Shown here: in pieces, positions 58,920 to 63,660 of the stretch
Position numbering within the stretch: position 1 is the first letter of the stretch
Layout of the letters: every line of letters starts with the position of its first letter
Assembly: GCF_932276165.1 (NCBI RefSeq)
Contig: NC_063986.1
Location: 11,544,501-11,608,500 of the forward strand
Source of the DNA: Plutella xylostella
Lineage: Eukaryota > Arthropoda > Insecta > Lepidoptera > Plutellidae
Reading direction: 5' to 3'
Length of the DNA stretch: 64,000 bases
Notes under the pieces: model-generated
Databases searched by the model: none
Seen by the model: the letters and a program-made list of their open reading frames with translations, nothing else
What the model was told of the DNA's origin: nothing
Made by a program: the position numbers and the translations under genes

Positions 58920-61900
58920 GCCAATAATCATCCACTGCTGGACATAGGCCTCTCCCAAGGAGCGCCACAACACTCGGTCCTCGGCCTTCCTCATCCAACC
59001 ACTACCCGCCACCCGCCTAAGGTCGTCAGTCCAGCGGGCAGGAGGGCGTCCCACGCTGCGTTTGCCTGTTCGTGGTCTCCACTCGAGAACTCGTCTACCC
59101 CAACGGTTATCGGTTCTTCGGCAGATATGACCAGCGCACTGCCACTTCAGCTTGCATATTTTGACAGATATGTCGGTAACCTTAGTCCTCTGACTGATAA
59201 CCTCATTTCTGATACGATCCATCAGAGAAGCCCCAAGTATAGCTCTCTCCATAGCACGCTGAGCGACTTTAAATCGGTGGACCTGTCCTACCGTCAGTGT
59301 CCACGTCTCTGCACCATACGTCATCACTGGCAGGACGCACTGGTTGAAGACTTTTGTCTTCAGGCTCTGAGGAATGGCCGAGGAGAATATGTGACGAAGT
59401 TTCCCGAATGCAGCCCAACCCAGTTGGATGCGTCTTGCAGCCTCCTTGTCGAAGTTGCTTCTGCCTAGCCGAATAGTCTGCCCGAGGTAGACATATTCTT
59501 GCACAACTTCGATTGTTGCCTCACCAACGGCGACCGGCTCCGGTTTGATGTGAGCATTGTACATGACTTTCGTCTTGTCCAAGTTCATACCGAGGCCTAC
59601 ACGTCGGGAAGCAGCATTTAGGCCACTTAACATCCAGCTGAGTTCCTGCAGAGATTCTGCCATAATAACGATGTCGTAAGCGAAGCGGAGGTGTGACATG
59701 TACTCGCCATTTATACATATGCCATGTCTTTTCCAGTCCAACGTCTTAAAGACATCTTCCAATGCATTGGTGAACAGTTTCGGAGATATTACATCCCCCT
59801 GTCTCACTCCACGTTGCAGTTGGATAGGTCTTGTCTTGTGGTCCTGTACTTGGACAGTCATAGTAGAGACATTTTTTTAAAATAAAAAATGTAGACTTAT
59901 CCTATTGGCATCCCACATAGCACGTGTGATCCTGATGGTCGAATATTACTGCCTGATTTTGAGTATACTTCTCGTGCACAAGCAAAAATCACCCTTACCT
60001 GCTCGAGTCAGAGTCCACGCTCTGCAAGTGTTGGTAACGGTGTCTCTCCTTCAACATCATAGTCCTTATGAGCTTGCGAATAGCGACCATTTTCATCCGC
60101 ATGTGCAGCGCTATGTTGTACCATAGACACATTGCCTGCAGGACGAAAGATATAATGTTATTTTTGGAATATCATGGTAAAATTTATTGTAAGGATGGGG
60201 AATGGGTAGCTTAACTTTAGCAAAGCCGGTAAAACCTAACTTCATCAATAATTAACTTCTTGTTCAGAAGCCATAGAAGGCAGTTCGTTATTGATCATAT
60301 CTGGCTATAAAGAAGTAGACGAGATCTTGAGAGGACACCAGGTACGCTGTAGGTAGATGGGACGTTCACCAACCCTCTGGCACGACAGCCTTAGACAGGT
60401 AGCTGGTAGTGATAGGGCTTTGTAGAGGCCAGTTAGTTCAATGGTGGACGATTATGGGCTTAATAGTCTACATGAAAGCACACAAAAAGTTCACTAATAG
60501 ACGTGCCCAAAAACCTCATATCAAGTAATAACGCTCCAAAACTCCACCACACACAACCAACAATATCCCTTCTTCCAACAAACCTTAAGTCTATTCTTGA
60601 ACAGCGTGGTGGCTATGAGCGGGTGTTCGACAGTCATGGCCTTGCTCGAGGGGTATAGCGCCACCGCGTTGTAGAACGAGTCCAGTAGCGTGCCCACTTC
60701 GCGGAGACACTTGCCGATAGCGTCCGCGCAGGGTTGGCAGTCGAAGGAGAGGCAACCGTATTCTGGGAATAATAGAGGAGGATTTAGGGTGAATTTCTAC
60801 ACATACGATTTAATAAAAAGAAGAAAATGGTATCTATATTTCGATTATCCGTCTTTTCTCATACATATTTACAATGTGTTTTTTTTCGAACCCGACAAAC
60901 TTTAAGGGTGTATTCTACGAGTGATTTCATCTGAAAAATACACCCATATGTGGGGTCAAATCTCAATATTCTATAAATGGCGGCCATTTTAAAGTTTTAG
61001 ATACTTACCCCCAAATTCATACTGTGCTACCACAAAAAACTTTAAACATTGTTTAACAAGTGTTTAAAACTAAATTTGACAAATTTTGTAGGGGTTTGAC
61101 AGCGCTAAACAACTGTTAAACACTGTCTATTTTTTTGTGGTAAGGCCCATAGACCCTAATTGTAAAGTTACAACAAGGATAAAATTTACTTTGACATACA
61201 CGAGTTTCGACTCTAGACGTCAGCCAAAAAGTTGAAATTCGAATATCACAACGTCAATTTTAAACCTATTGTAAAGTGTCAAAAAGCTTTATATCTCAAG
61301 ATTTAAACGCCTTACGGACATGAAATAAAATGATTTTATCCGCAAAAAGTCATCTCTATCCAATAAAAATATGCACAACTGCTAGAAAGTTACATAAAAT
61401 AAGTTACAAGCACCTAATCTAGTTTTTTTAAAAACAGCAAAATTGTACATTTACTTGAATTACTTTGAAAATAGCCCCCCCTGTGATGGTATTTTTATGT
61501 ATTTATTAAAAAGTATTTGAAATAAGCTAAATAATGATACCAAAACCGTATCACTACGTTGAGGCAGTCAATAATTATTGAAAGTTCAAAACACACCGTG
61601 TAGTTTTGACACTTTCCACCCTCGCCCCACCCCGCACTTCCAAACCTATCTTTGGCGCATTGGCAAGTCAGTTCCTATCTGACTGAAAATAAAATCAGTC
61701 TACCACCGCCACCTAAAACAGTTCGACGTGGTATTCCCCACTCTATACCCTAAACTAATTTCTTAAATACTTATCCGTTATATGTATATGAAACAAGGTG
61801 AATATCACTAACCTTCTTTTTCATCTTCAGTCTTGTCAAAGTCGCTGGTGTCGGAGTGTTCGCCCGCCGAGTCTGCCTTGCGGCGGCCGCGCGGCTCGCA

Positions 61901-62475
61901 CGGCTTCGTGTTTATAAACCTGCAACAGATTATTACAAGTGTCAGAAAGAAGATTTCGCACGTACCGTGATAGAAATGAGGACAAAAGCCGCCATATTGT
62001 AAATGCATAGACGCACACGGGTGAGAGACCCTCATCTCAATGTAATAGGCATGATATCATAACCAGCCCAACAAGTAATTGATCTATGCCAGTAAAGTGG
62101 TCTAAGCCAACTTTCACTCTCATCTTCGCTTTCATCTGGGGTGGATTTTTTTTAACTGAATTGTTAAGTACCTGTGAGACACCTCACATATTATGACAAC
62201 TCGTCTACTCCAACGGTTATCGGTTCTTCGGCAGATATGACCAGCCCACTGCCACTTCAGCTTGCATATTTTGACAGCTATGTCGGTAACCTTAGTCCGT
62301 TCTGTCAGTCTCACCTATACTCCATGATATTCTTCACAACAGCGGGCACGATGCTGCGCTGCGCACACAAGTAGGCGTCCTGCTGCGCCAGCGACCGCCC
62401 CGCTATGACCGCTTGCAGTTCTAGCCAGATCAGGTCTTTCAACTCGTTCTGCCACACTTGCTCCTCGCGGCTGAT
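31213..62475 (-). CDS. Mekk1: MAP kinase kinase kinase, MAP3K4/Mekk1 orthologue, 5'-incomplete
   Basis: Serine/threonine kinase that phosphorylates MAP2Ks in stress p38/JNK signalling in the cytoplasm. Twenty-seven exons from 62475 to stop 31213 join in perfect phase (3795 nt, 1264 residues). The N-terminal two thirds is the MAP3K4 regulatory region: NELKDLIWLELQA near the left end, and ERGRGLRP|RWANQGLEFLML before the kinase. The C-terminal kinase has P-loop GQGTFGK (41150 exon), catalytic Lys in LLAMKEL and Glu in NELRVLEG (39964 exon), HRDIKS|GNIF split over the 38583 and 33515 exons, DFG in LGDFGCAVKI, GTQ|AYMAPEVF and ADIWSLGC (31802 exon), and the C-lobe end in 31213..31404. The family is about 1500-1600 residues, so roughly 250-350 N-terminal residues lie off the right edge. 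About ten exons carry partial local duplicates. Confidence 0.93.
31802..31902 (-). CDS. Mekk1: Mekk1 exon with APE and subdomain IX
   Basis: Encodes AYMAPEVFMKSSGHGRAADI and WSLGCVVTEMASGK. GHGRAADIWSLGCVV is highly characteristic of MAP3K4. Confidence 0.94.
32118..33230. mobile_element. DNA transposon-like element with ~35-bp perfect TIRs and subterminal repeats
   Basis: Ends CGCGTGTTTTGAAACTATAC and GTATAGTTTCAAAACACGCG belong to matching arms that extend through AAGGCCAGAACGCA. The block is flanked by 7-bp direct repeats GATGTGC (32111..32117, 33231..33237). Inside, TTGAAAATATACACGATTAG-type motifs recur in both orientations near each end. There is no coding frame, so it is nonautonomous. 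Superfamily unresolved. Located in the Mekk1 intron between the DFG and APE exons. Confidence 0.82.
33515..33637 (-). CDS. Mekk1: Mekk1 exon with DFG
   Basis: Encodes GNIFLTNEGHCLKLGDFGCA and VKIRANTTAVGELQGTVGTQ. It includes the magnesium-binding DFG and most of the activation loop. Preceded by a 4.9-kb intron full of nested transposons. Confidence 0.93.
33775..34089. mobile_element. 315-bp MITE with 8-bp target duplication
   Basis: TIRs CATTGACAAAAGAATAAAG.. and ..CTTTATTCTTTTGTCAATG are perfect over about 24 bp. Flanked by GTTTTGGC on both sides (33767..33774, 34090..34097). A relative lies at 52702..52881. Confidence 0.85.
34183..36243. mobile_element. Unclassified DNA element nested in 34160..38380
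   Basis: The outer element's TIR region breaks off at AACAGG and resumes at about 36244 with ACTGAGTACT, which is how the uninterrupted opposite end reads. The insert has imperfect inverted ends (GGGGCGCGATTCAC / GTGACACGAATCACCC) and subterminal repeats of GATCTCG and GAACGAG. A GC-rich patch at 35220..35390 and a spliced-looking stretch at 34740..34910 give no recognisable protein. Confidence 0.55.
36745..37060 (+). pseudogene. THAP-type zinc-finger relic of a transposon
   Basis: Plus strand KCCVQVCKSESCGGCGILFY then a GTAAGC donor, a 145-bp intron ending TTTGTCAG, and RFPKNEDKKKIWPAIQ. The Cys pairs followed by YRFPK....KK.W resemble a THAP finger, as at the N-terminus of P-type transposases. 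There is no start Met and a stop soon follows (SSSSM, stop), so it is a fragment. Confidence 0.4.
37276..37391. repeat. Foldback MITE
   Basis: ATATCTCATTCCACGGGGAA..GACAT and its inverted copy ATGTCTTTCCCCGTGGAATGGGATAT bound 116 bp inside the nested transposon block. Confidence 0.75.
37992..38380. repeat. Second copy of the transposon right end
   Basis: Nearly identical to 37392..37755, both ending CAGTCCTGTTAT..ATACAAAGTCCTT. The element therefore carries a tandem duplication of its right terminal ~370 bp. Only the outer copy has the target duplication. Confidence 0.8.
38583..38748 (-). CDS. Mekk1: Mekk1 exon with hinge and HRD
   Basis: Encodes EEMLIFMELCVEGSLEALVA, PEPTVRKYTKQLVSAILELH and NRQIAHRDIK. 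HRD contains the catalytic Asp. It ends in phase 1. Confidence 0.93.
39204..39350 (-). mobile_element. Truncated LEP1-type repeat
   Basis: Begins ACTAGCTGTTCCCGCGAGC (the CTAGT end, minus orientation) and breaks off at AATCCGTTCAGCA, just where the 116-bp exon array starts. Confidence 0.7.
39349..39963 (-). repeat. 116-bp tandem array derived from the Mekk1 helix C exon and its donor
   Basis: Five or so extra units follow the true exon 39964..40128 in transcript order. Each reads GTGTACACAGTGATCAACAC (exon start), skips the middle of the exon, continues CGCGTGCAACGAGCTGCG..GAGCTGCACCGG, then the donor GTCAGTCTGTATACTTG. The units are almost identical, the outermost being slightly diverged. 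Spliced use of a unit is unlikely because the exon start puts TGA in frame. Confidence 0.88.
39964..40128 (-). CDS. Mekk1: Mekk1 exon with catalytic Lys and helix C
   Basis: Fifty-five codons: VYTVINTETGQLLAMKELAV, ACNELRVLEGVTHPHLVRYH and GAELHR. LLAMKEL holds the ATP-anchoring Lys and NELRVLEG the helix C Glu. Its first ~20 nt and last ~80 nt, with the donor, form the 116-bp array downstream. Confidence 0.93.
40637..40779 (-). CDS. Mekk1: Second, shorter P-loop exon of Mekk1, candidate alternative exon
   Basis: Near-identical to the 3' three quarters of 41150..41340 (DSALRNNKAVGRVLESAAGA .. KIGQGTFGK) with donor GTAAGG. Homology stops after DSAL. There an AG (TTCGAG|GTGACTCGG) lies in phase with the proline-rich exon: A|GT gives Ser and then DSALRNN. 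It would make a kinase lacking the HRRRVQDAIQRLDSAR segment. The upstream pyrimidine tract is weak, so it may be a nonfunctional duplicate. Confidence 0.45.
41063..41090 (-). repeat. Third fragment of the P-loop exon
   Basis: The minus strand reads KIGQGTFGK|GTAAGA with a few substitutions. It has only about 28 nt of exon plus a donor and lies between the two longer copies. Confidence 0.75.
41150..41340 (-). CDS. Mekk1: Mekk1 exon with kinase P-loop, full copy
   Basis: Encodes HRRRVQDAIQRLDSARDSAL, RQVTFKWQRGLKIGQGTFGK. GQGTFG is the glycine-rich loop. Acceptor CTAACTCCAG, donor GTAAGC. Confidence 0.93.
41851..41962 (-). CDS. Mekk1: Mekk1 exon, proline-rich linker before the kinase
   Basis: Encodes SPKPPGVYVGAGAGVPTPPT and PEPVLNFHGVETS, leaving in phase 1 (A|). 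Both 41150..41340 and the alternative 40637..40779 are phase-compatible with it. Confidence 0.87.
42409..42525 (-). CDS. Mekk1: Mekk1 exon (DLKQCMDRCITHVIG)
   Basis: Encodes DLKQCMDRCITHVIGSRDPA then an Ala/Pro/His-rich tail. Phase 0 on both sides. Confidence 0.9.
42736..42817 (-). CDS. Mekk1: Mekk1 exon (WANQGLEFLMLACD)
   Basis: Encodes WANQGLEFLMLACDPYNTKY and LTDVEFE, joining GLRPR to WANQG as in MAP3K4 proteins. Confidence 0.93.
43039..43191 (-). repeat. Partial copy of the RGLRPR exon (most downstream)
   Basis: Matches 44562..44712 from SPPSVSAAALAQAQEQWARR to the exon end and donor GTAATA. It lacks the IPSSIELLLSNSE start. The nearest AG would not keep the frame. Confidence 0.82.
43475..43625 (-). 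repeat. Partial copy of the RGLRPR exon
   Basis: Same extent as the 43039 copy. Followed on both sides by a LEP1-like block (CTTTTGGGACCTATTGTAG .. CCGGATTTCCCA) that is duplicated with it. Confidence 0.82.
43944..44092 (-). repeat. Partial copy of the RGLRPR exon
   Basis: Open from SQPSPPIISAAALAQAQEQW to GLRPR with donor GTAATA. The coding sense is intact although no phase-compatible acceptor is seen. Confidence 0.82.
44562..44749 (-). CDS. Mekk1: Mekk1 exon (IPSSIELLLSNSE..RGLRPR), full copy
   Basis: Encodes IPSSIELLLSNSEPSPPSVS, ALAQAQEQWARRAARGVVQF and ERCERGRGLRPR. It has a good acceptor (CCCCACAG) and donor GTAATA. Three downstream copies keep the end of the exon and the donor but not the IPSSIELLLSNSE start. 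Confidence 0.9.
44967..45108. repeat. Foldback MITE
   Basis: AGCTGCGTACAGACCGGCCC and the complement GGGCCGGTCTGTACGCAGCT-like right arm, with inner AACGAACGCCAACG arms, give a 142-bp hairpin. Confidence 0.8.
45210..45552 (-). repeat. Three tandem copies (~155 bp) of the end of the TTDDVDPLCDTTQTQ exon
   Basis: Copies begin at donors 45210, 45365 and 45520 and contain RAQSTTDDVDPLCDATQTQ followed by GTAC/GTAA. The spacer has CCAATCACGTTCAAGAATGACAT. The third copy is cut short by the SINE at 45567. Confidence 0.85.
45567..45808 (+). mobile_element. tRNA-derived SINE, 5'-truncated
   Basis: TTAGTGGCCCTGAC.. with box B GGTTCGATTCC and the tail ..GTGTGTGAGATGTCCCC. It matches the full copy at 49517..49780 and is inserted between the third copy and the true exon 45827..45946. 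Confidence 0.82.
45827..45946 (-). CDS. Mekk1: Mekk1 exon (IHREIHKAVSSSVS)
   Basis: Forty whole codons: IHREIHKAVSSSVSRGRPRV and RAQSTTDDVDPLCDTTQTQ. Its 3' end with donor is repeated three more times in the following intron (45210..45552). Confidence 0.9.
46499..46663 (-). CDS. Mekk1: Mekk1 exon (LHKELYKFVEEPFR)
   Basis: Encodes LHKELYKFVEEPFRANEKTN, then a Met/Arg/Pro-rich stretch with a doubled MRPE/RKRPET motif, and VLIHESFNPL. Donor GTACGA. Confidence 0.88.
47122..47280 (-). CDS. Mekk1: Mekk1 exon (ESLMSYRECIVQQT)
   Basis: Fifty-three whole codons: ESLMSYRECIVQQTISIVER, SGRVPAELSKELVENVNARL and LLLQVFRLGFE. Acceptor ATTTCAG, donor GTAATG. Confidence 0.9.
47493..48142. mobile_element. 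DNA element with ~85-bp inverted repeats
   Basis: Left TATATGTCGCAGGCAACTGG .. CAGTTGTATGACTA and right TAGTCATACAACTG .. CCAGTTGCCTGCGACATATA are near-perfect inverted repeats. The interior contains ATGGCG.. and a short palindromic block but no transposase. A solo end lies at 23224..23298. Confidence 0.8.
48179..48235 (-). repeat. Diverged tail copy of the HFVYQLCREAH exon
   Basis: LAFTADRDNIL followed by GTGAGT, and then the same GTTGTTCCTACATTTTTACTG sequence on the plus-strand side that flanks the LTR element. Confidence 0.75.
48325..48388 (-). CDS. Mekk1: Candidate alternative micro-exon of Mekk1
   Basis: Sixty-four nt between GTGCAG and GTGAGT: (R)HCVYQLCRTPPAFTAERE then KIF. It is phase 2 in and phase 0 out, exactly as for 52506..52647, so it could replace that exon with a deletion of about 26 residues. 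It is made of the exon's first and last parts fused. The polypyrimidine tract is poor and usage is unproven. Confidence 0.35.
48389..49490 (-). repeat. 65-bp minisatellite, about 17 units, derived from a Mekk1 exon start
   Basis: Each unit on the minus strand is GCAG|ACACTGCGTGTACCAG .. TATCTACGC, the acceptor side and first ~45 nt of exon 52506..52647, followed by TGTGCCACTCACTAGT. Units are nearly identical. A shortened variant (GAGACACATGG) occurs twice, 258 bp apart, which suggests duplication of a four-unit block. Confidence 0.9.
49517..49780 (+). mobile_element. tRNA-derived SINE, near full length
   Basis: GACGGTCGAATGGCGTAGTGG (box A) .. GGTTCGATTCCCGGCTGGGG (box B), tRNA-unrelated body and an AT-rich TATTTATTTATTATTATT end. 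It splits an exon-tail copy (CTCACAAAGATCT / ATCTTCTCTCTATCC), showing that it was inserted after the duplication. Confidence 0.87.
49853..52313 (-). mobile_element. Nonautonomous LTR retrotransposon (2461 bp), recent insertion
   Basis: Two 177-bp LTRs (49853..50029 and 52137..52313), which look identical by eye and have TG..CA ends. Flanked by the 4-bp duplication GTTG (49849..49852, 52314..52317). In minus orientation the primer-binding site right after the 5' LTR is TGGCGACCTTGCCAGG (tRNA-Arg-like) and the polypurine tract before the 3' LTR is AAAGGGGAGG. The interior has no gag, protease or reverse transcriptase frame, only short unrelated ORFs. Confidence 0.9.
52393..52443 (-). repeat. 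Tail copy of the HFVYQLCREAH exon with internal deletion
   Basis: QLCRTPPAFTQERDNIF followed by GTGAGT. Closest to the parent exon at 52506. No in-phase acceptor. Confidence 0.8.
52506..52647 (-). CDS. Mekk1: Mekk1 exon (HFVYQLCREAHSIYA), parent of the intronic arrays
   Basis: Encodes RHFVYQLCREAHSIYASHRD, MAIQTVQFARVLAARTPPAF and TQERDKIF, ending TTT|GTGAGT in phase 0. It is the only full-length version. Fragments of it recur at 52393, 49505/49780, 48325, 48179 and in the minisatellite 48389..49490. Confidence 0.9.
52702..52881. repeat. MITE related to 33775..34089
   Basis: Inverted ends ATTGACGAAAGAAAACAAAGAGG and CCTCTTTTTTCTTTCGTCAT are a diverged version of the 33775 TIRs, 180 bp in all. 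Confidence 0.65.
53060..53176 (-). CDS. Mekk1: Mekk1 exon (DIVCNQIDRLLKQF)
   Basis: Encodes DIVCNQIDRLLKQFTDNFKD and KREEDYPSDEEDVEAM. Helical and then acidic. Phase 2 out. Confidence 0.9.
53453..54605 (-). pseudogene. 5'-truncated Jockey-type LINE, reverse transcriptase C-terminal part
   Basis: A 262-codon frame (53787..54575) encodes NGMALNVEKTNIIHF, VDTVKYLGFTFDSGLTW, YGVDIWANSTDAGRAFRSQK and a C-terminal region. These are RT palm/thumb and connection motifs of Jockey-clade ORF2. The catalytic YxDD lies beyond the 5' truncation. The 3' end carries an (AATTG)n tail at 53453..53480. It is inserted among copies of the Mekk1 exon 54925..55061. Confidence 0.85.
54784..54845 (-). repeat. Tail copy of the VKCVAVLAPVSFT exon
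   Basis: RIAKRVKCVAVLAPVSFT then GTGAGT, one residue different from the true exon. No matching acceptor. A shorter fragment with the same donor lies at 54695..54712. Confidence 0.82.
54925..55061 (-). CDS. Mekk1: Mekk1 exon (QYLSYLTTISAANFLP)
   Basis: Encodes QYLSYLTTISAANFLPRACL, DEWAFTARLAKRVKCVAVLA and PVSFT. The donor GTGAGT at 54919 was chosen over GTTAGC 13 nt earlier because only it gives the phase 2 needed by the next exon. Copies of the exon end lie at 54784..54845 and 54695..54712. Confidence 0.87.
55272..55353 (-). CDS. Mekk1: Mekk1 exon (YPASDAAKEQLILL)
   Basis: Encodes YPASDAAKEQLILLITTFDT and TIENVLK. Donor GTAAGC. Confidence 0.9.
55760..55845 (-). CDS. Mekk1: Mekk1 exon (MIHELKEGIDIATDIR)
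   Basis: Encodes MIHELKEGIDIATDIRAVFV and RNIETALDG. Phase 0 in, phase 2 out at GG|GTGAGT. Confidence 0.9.
55978..56156 (+). repeat. Interspersed repeat, same family as 12425..12702
   Basis: ACATCTGACAGTCGGGTTGC .. CAGCAGTGGGGACGTGATGG, colinear with the first copy and 5'-shorter. Confidence 0.7.
56191..56350 (-). CDS. Mekk1: Mekk1 exon (YGCWSPESLAMNLPSY)
   Basis: Encodes YGCWSPESLAMNLPSYRGHF and MEVVHDYLALRLHAAPHRPS. The Arg codon at its start is completed by AG from the previous exon. Confidence 0.92.
56770..56867 (-). repeat. Partial copy of the acidic Mekk1 exon
   Basis: Matches 56959..57057 (HYEEEEPAEGGGAREGDED .. NAYELR) with donor GTTAGT. Its 5' end fuses directly to a SINE head (GGTTCGAT|CCTGGAGCACTACG), so it has no acceptor. 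Confidence 0.85.
56868..56936 (-). mobile_element. SINE head fragment (box A to box B)
   Basis: The minus strand reads ACGGTCGAATGGCGTAGTGG .. GGTCCCGGGTTCGATC and stops inside box B at the junction with the duplicated exon. There is no body or tail. Confidence 0.82.
56959..57071 (-). CDS. Mekk1: Mekk1 exon, acidic (SAHLDHYEEEE)
   Basis: Encodes SAHLDHYEEEEPAEGGGARE and DEEVKNAYELR. It is the copy with a proper acceptor (GTTCCCAG). A near-identical copy lacking the acceptor is at 56770..56867. Confidence 0.88.
57465..57579 (-). CDS. Mekk1: Mekk1 exon (HYLSEILKTQGVRRS)
   Basis: Encodes HYLSEILKTQGVRRSMMFIQ and KLRKYILQKVYMTFEKPD, similar to the MAP3K4 stretch in this region. Donor GTGAGT. 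Confidence 0.92.
57945..58152 (-). CDS. Mekk1: Mekk1 exon (PSAPPTPEIILPD)
   Basis: Encodes DPSAPPTPEIILPDSGTDTT and LTSLEELTSLSLLAKCEVSP. The Thr/Ser-rich first half is a likely disordered, phosphorylatable segment. Phase 1 in, 2 out. Confidence 0.9.
58285..58365 (-). repeat. Degenerate copy of the QSDACLKP exon with an internal deletion
   Basis: NQSDACLNPNQAQ joined to AREKIEGAGEKID, i.e. both ends of 58450..58619 without the middle. The donor is not conserved. Confidence 0.7.
58450..58619 (-). CDS. Mekk1: Mekk1 exon (QSDACLKPCQVRF)
   Basis: Encodes QSDACLKPCQVRFNLSLDGS and a Gly/Glu/Arg-rich run ending EKIVSNS. A degenerate copy with an internal deletion lies in the following intron at 58285..58365. 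Confidence 0.85.
58890..59868 (-). pseudogene. 5'-truncated RTE-clade LINE
   Basis: A 314-codon frame (58917..59861) with RT motifs QRGVRQGDVISPKLFTNALE, LRFAYDIVIMAE and GMNLDKTKVM, then the C-terminal region VGRPPARWTDDLRRVAGSGW typical of RTE. The catalytic pair reads FAYD instead of FADD, so the first Asp is lost. It ends in the (ATC)n tail at 58890..58918 characteristic of RTE. Confidence 0.9.
59999..60135 (-). CDS. Mekk1: Mekk1 exon (AMCLWYNIALHMR)
   Basis: Encodes AMCLWYNIALHMRMKMVAIR and ERHRYQHLQSVDSDSS. The acceptor is GTCCTGCAG and the donor GTAAGG. An RTE LINE lies in the next intron. Confidence 0.9.
60584..60762 (-). CDS. Mekk1: Mekk1 exon (YGCLSFDCQPC)
   Basis: Encodes YGCLSFDCQPCADAIGKCLR and EHPLIATTLFKNRLK. 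Donor GTTTGT, phase 1 in, phase 0 out. Confidence 0.9.
61013..61147. repeat. Foldback repeat
   Basis: GTGCTACCACAAAAAACTTTAAAC.. and ..GTTAAACACTGTC TATTTTTTTGTGGTAAGG form inverted arms around about 60 bp. Surrounding 60763..61812 is Mekk1 intron without other features. Confidence 0.55.
61813..61919 (-). CDS. Mekk1: Mekk1 exon, acidic linker
   Basis: Encodes FINTKPCEPRGRRKADSAGE and TSDFDKTEDEKE. Low-complexity charged linker. Phase 2 in, phase 1 out. Confidence 0.87.
62196..62299 (-). repeat. Short RTE fragment
   Basis: About 104 bp nearly identical to 59085..59188 (encodes TKVTDIAVKICKLKWQWAGH ICRRTDNRW on the minus strand). A fragment without element ends. Confidence 0.8.
62315..62475 (-). 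CDS. Mekk1: Mekk1 exon (ISREEQVWQNELK)
   Basis: Encodes ISREEQVWQNELKDLIWLEL and QQDAYLCAQRSIVPAVVKNI. The WQNEL..WLELQA motif is a recognisable MAP3K4 signature. It ends in phase 2 at TATAG|GTGAGA. Confidence 0.9.
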
Positions 62476-62836
62476 CTGTAAGCAGGTGGATTTGTGGATT
62501 TATAGTGTAGGGTAGCAACGGCGCCAAGTTCTTCATAAATGTAAAAAGTAGGTTTTCCATTGACCTTTTCGTTATGCGTAAGAGTCGTGTTTTTTAACTG
62601 TGGATGCTGTTGACAACAAAATAAAGGCAACGCATTTTTTTTAAAACGATTTGACATTTCAGTGCTTCTTCGATCTTACCCCTTGGCTGATGAAGGCGAC
62701 TTTTAGATGACCTGATTAAAGCATAATATGCTTCATACCACATACACACTCGCATATATAACACAGCAGCTGGTGGCAAAACATTGAAGAAGCATACCTA
62801 CACATTCGAATGACACAATTTTGCTCAAAACCTTAC

Positions 62837-62962
62837 CGTCCTTCTCGCGCCCTTATCGCTCGCGCCCATGTTAATCAACAGACTGAACGTCTTGTGGAAG
62901 TTGACTCGTGACTGCGGCAGCTCGCGGCACTCGTCTAGCGGCTCCTGTTGCTGGCTGTCTTT
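62837..62962 (-). CDS. Mekk1: Mekk1 exon, proximal copy of a tandemly repeated exon
   Basis: Encodes DECRELPQSRVNFHKTFSLL and INMGASDKGARRT, ending ACG|GTAAGG in phase 0, which fits the next exon (ISREEQVWQ). It is the copy nearest to that exon but lacks the upstream CNRFMSLTSRLKC part and a clear acceptor. Which of the tandem copies is spliced cannot be decided from the sequence. Confidence 0.5.
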
Positions 62963-63456
62963 CTTCTTAATTAGCATGACATACAATTTTACACTGGCAC
63001 TTTTGGAAAAAAAAAAACATTTCACTAACCGTCCGTCTCGCGCCCTTATCGCTCGCGCCCATGTTGATCAACAGACTAAACGCCTTGTGGAAGTTGACTC
63101 TGGACTGCGGCAGCTCGCGGCACTCGTCCGGGGGCTCCAGCTGCTGTCTTTCTTCTTGATTAGCATGACATACAATTATACACTGGCACTTTTTGAAAAA
63201 AACCGACCGAGCCGGTTGACCGAGCACTTCAGCCGGGAGGTTAAAGACATGAAGCGGTTGCATGTTTAGATAAAACCTTCACTTACCGTTCTTCTCGCGC
63301 CCTTATCGCTCGCGCCCATATTAATCAACAGACTGAACGTCTTGTGGAAGTTGACTCTCGACTGCGGCAGCTCGCGGCACTCGTCTAGCGGCTCCTGTTG
63401 CTGGCTGTCGGGGGAACACTTCAGCCGGGACGTCAGAGACATGAAGCGGTTGCATC

Positions 63457-63660
63457 CTAACTAATATTATAAATGCGAAAGTAACTGTGTCTGTCTGTCT
63501 GTTACTCTTTAACGCCAAAACTACTGAACGGATTTAAATGAAATTTAGTATACATATGGTCTAGACTCTGAGATGAAATTTAGACCATAGGCTACTTTTT
63601 ATCCCGGAATTCCCACGGGAAAACTTTTTATGGCGAAGCGAAGCTCGCGGGAACAGCTAG
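63457..63660 (+). mobile_element. LEP1-type Helitron-like repeat
   Basis: CTAACTAATATTATAAATGCG .. GAAGCTCGCGGGAACAGCTAG, full length with the expected internal motif GAACGGATTTAAATGAAATTT. It abuts the 5' end of the best exon copy (63287) and so removes any acceptor there. Confidence 0.8.
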
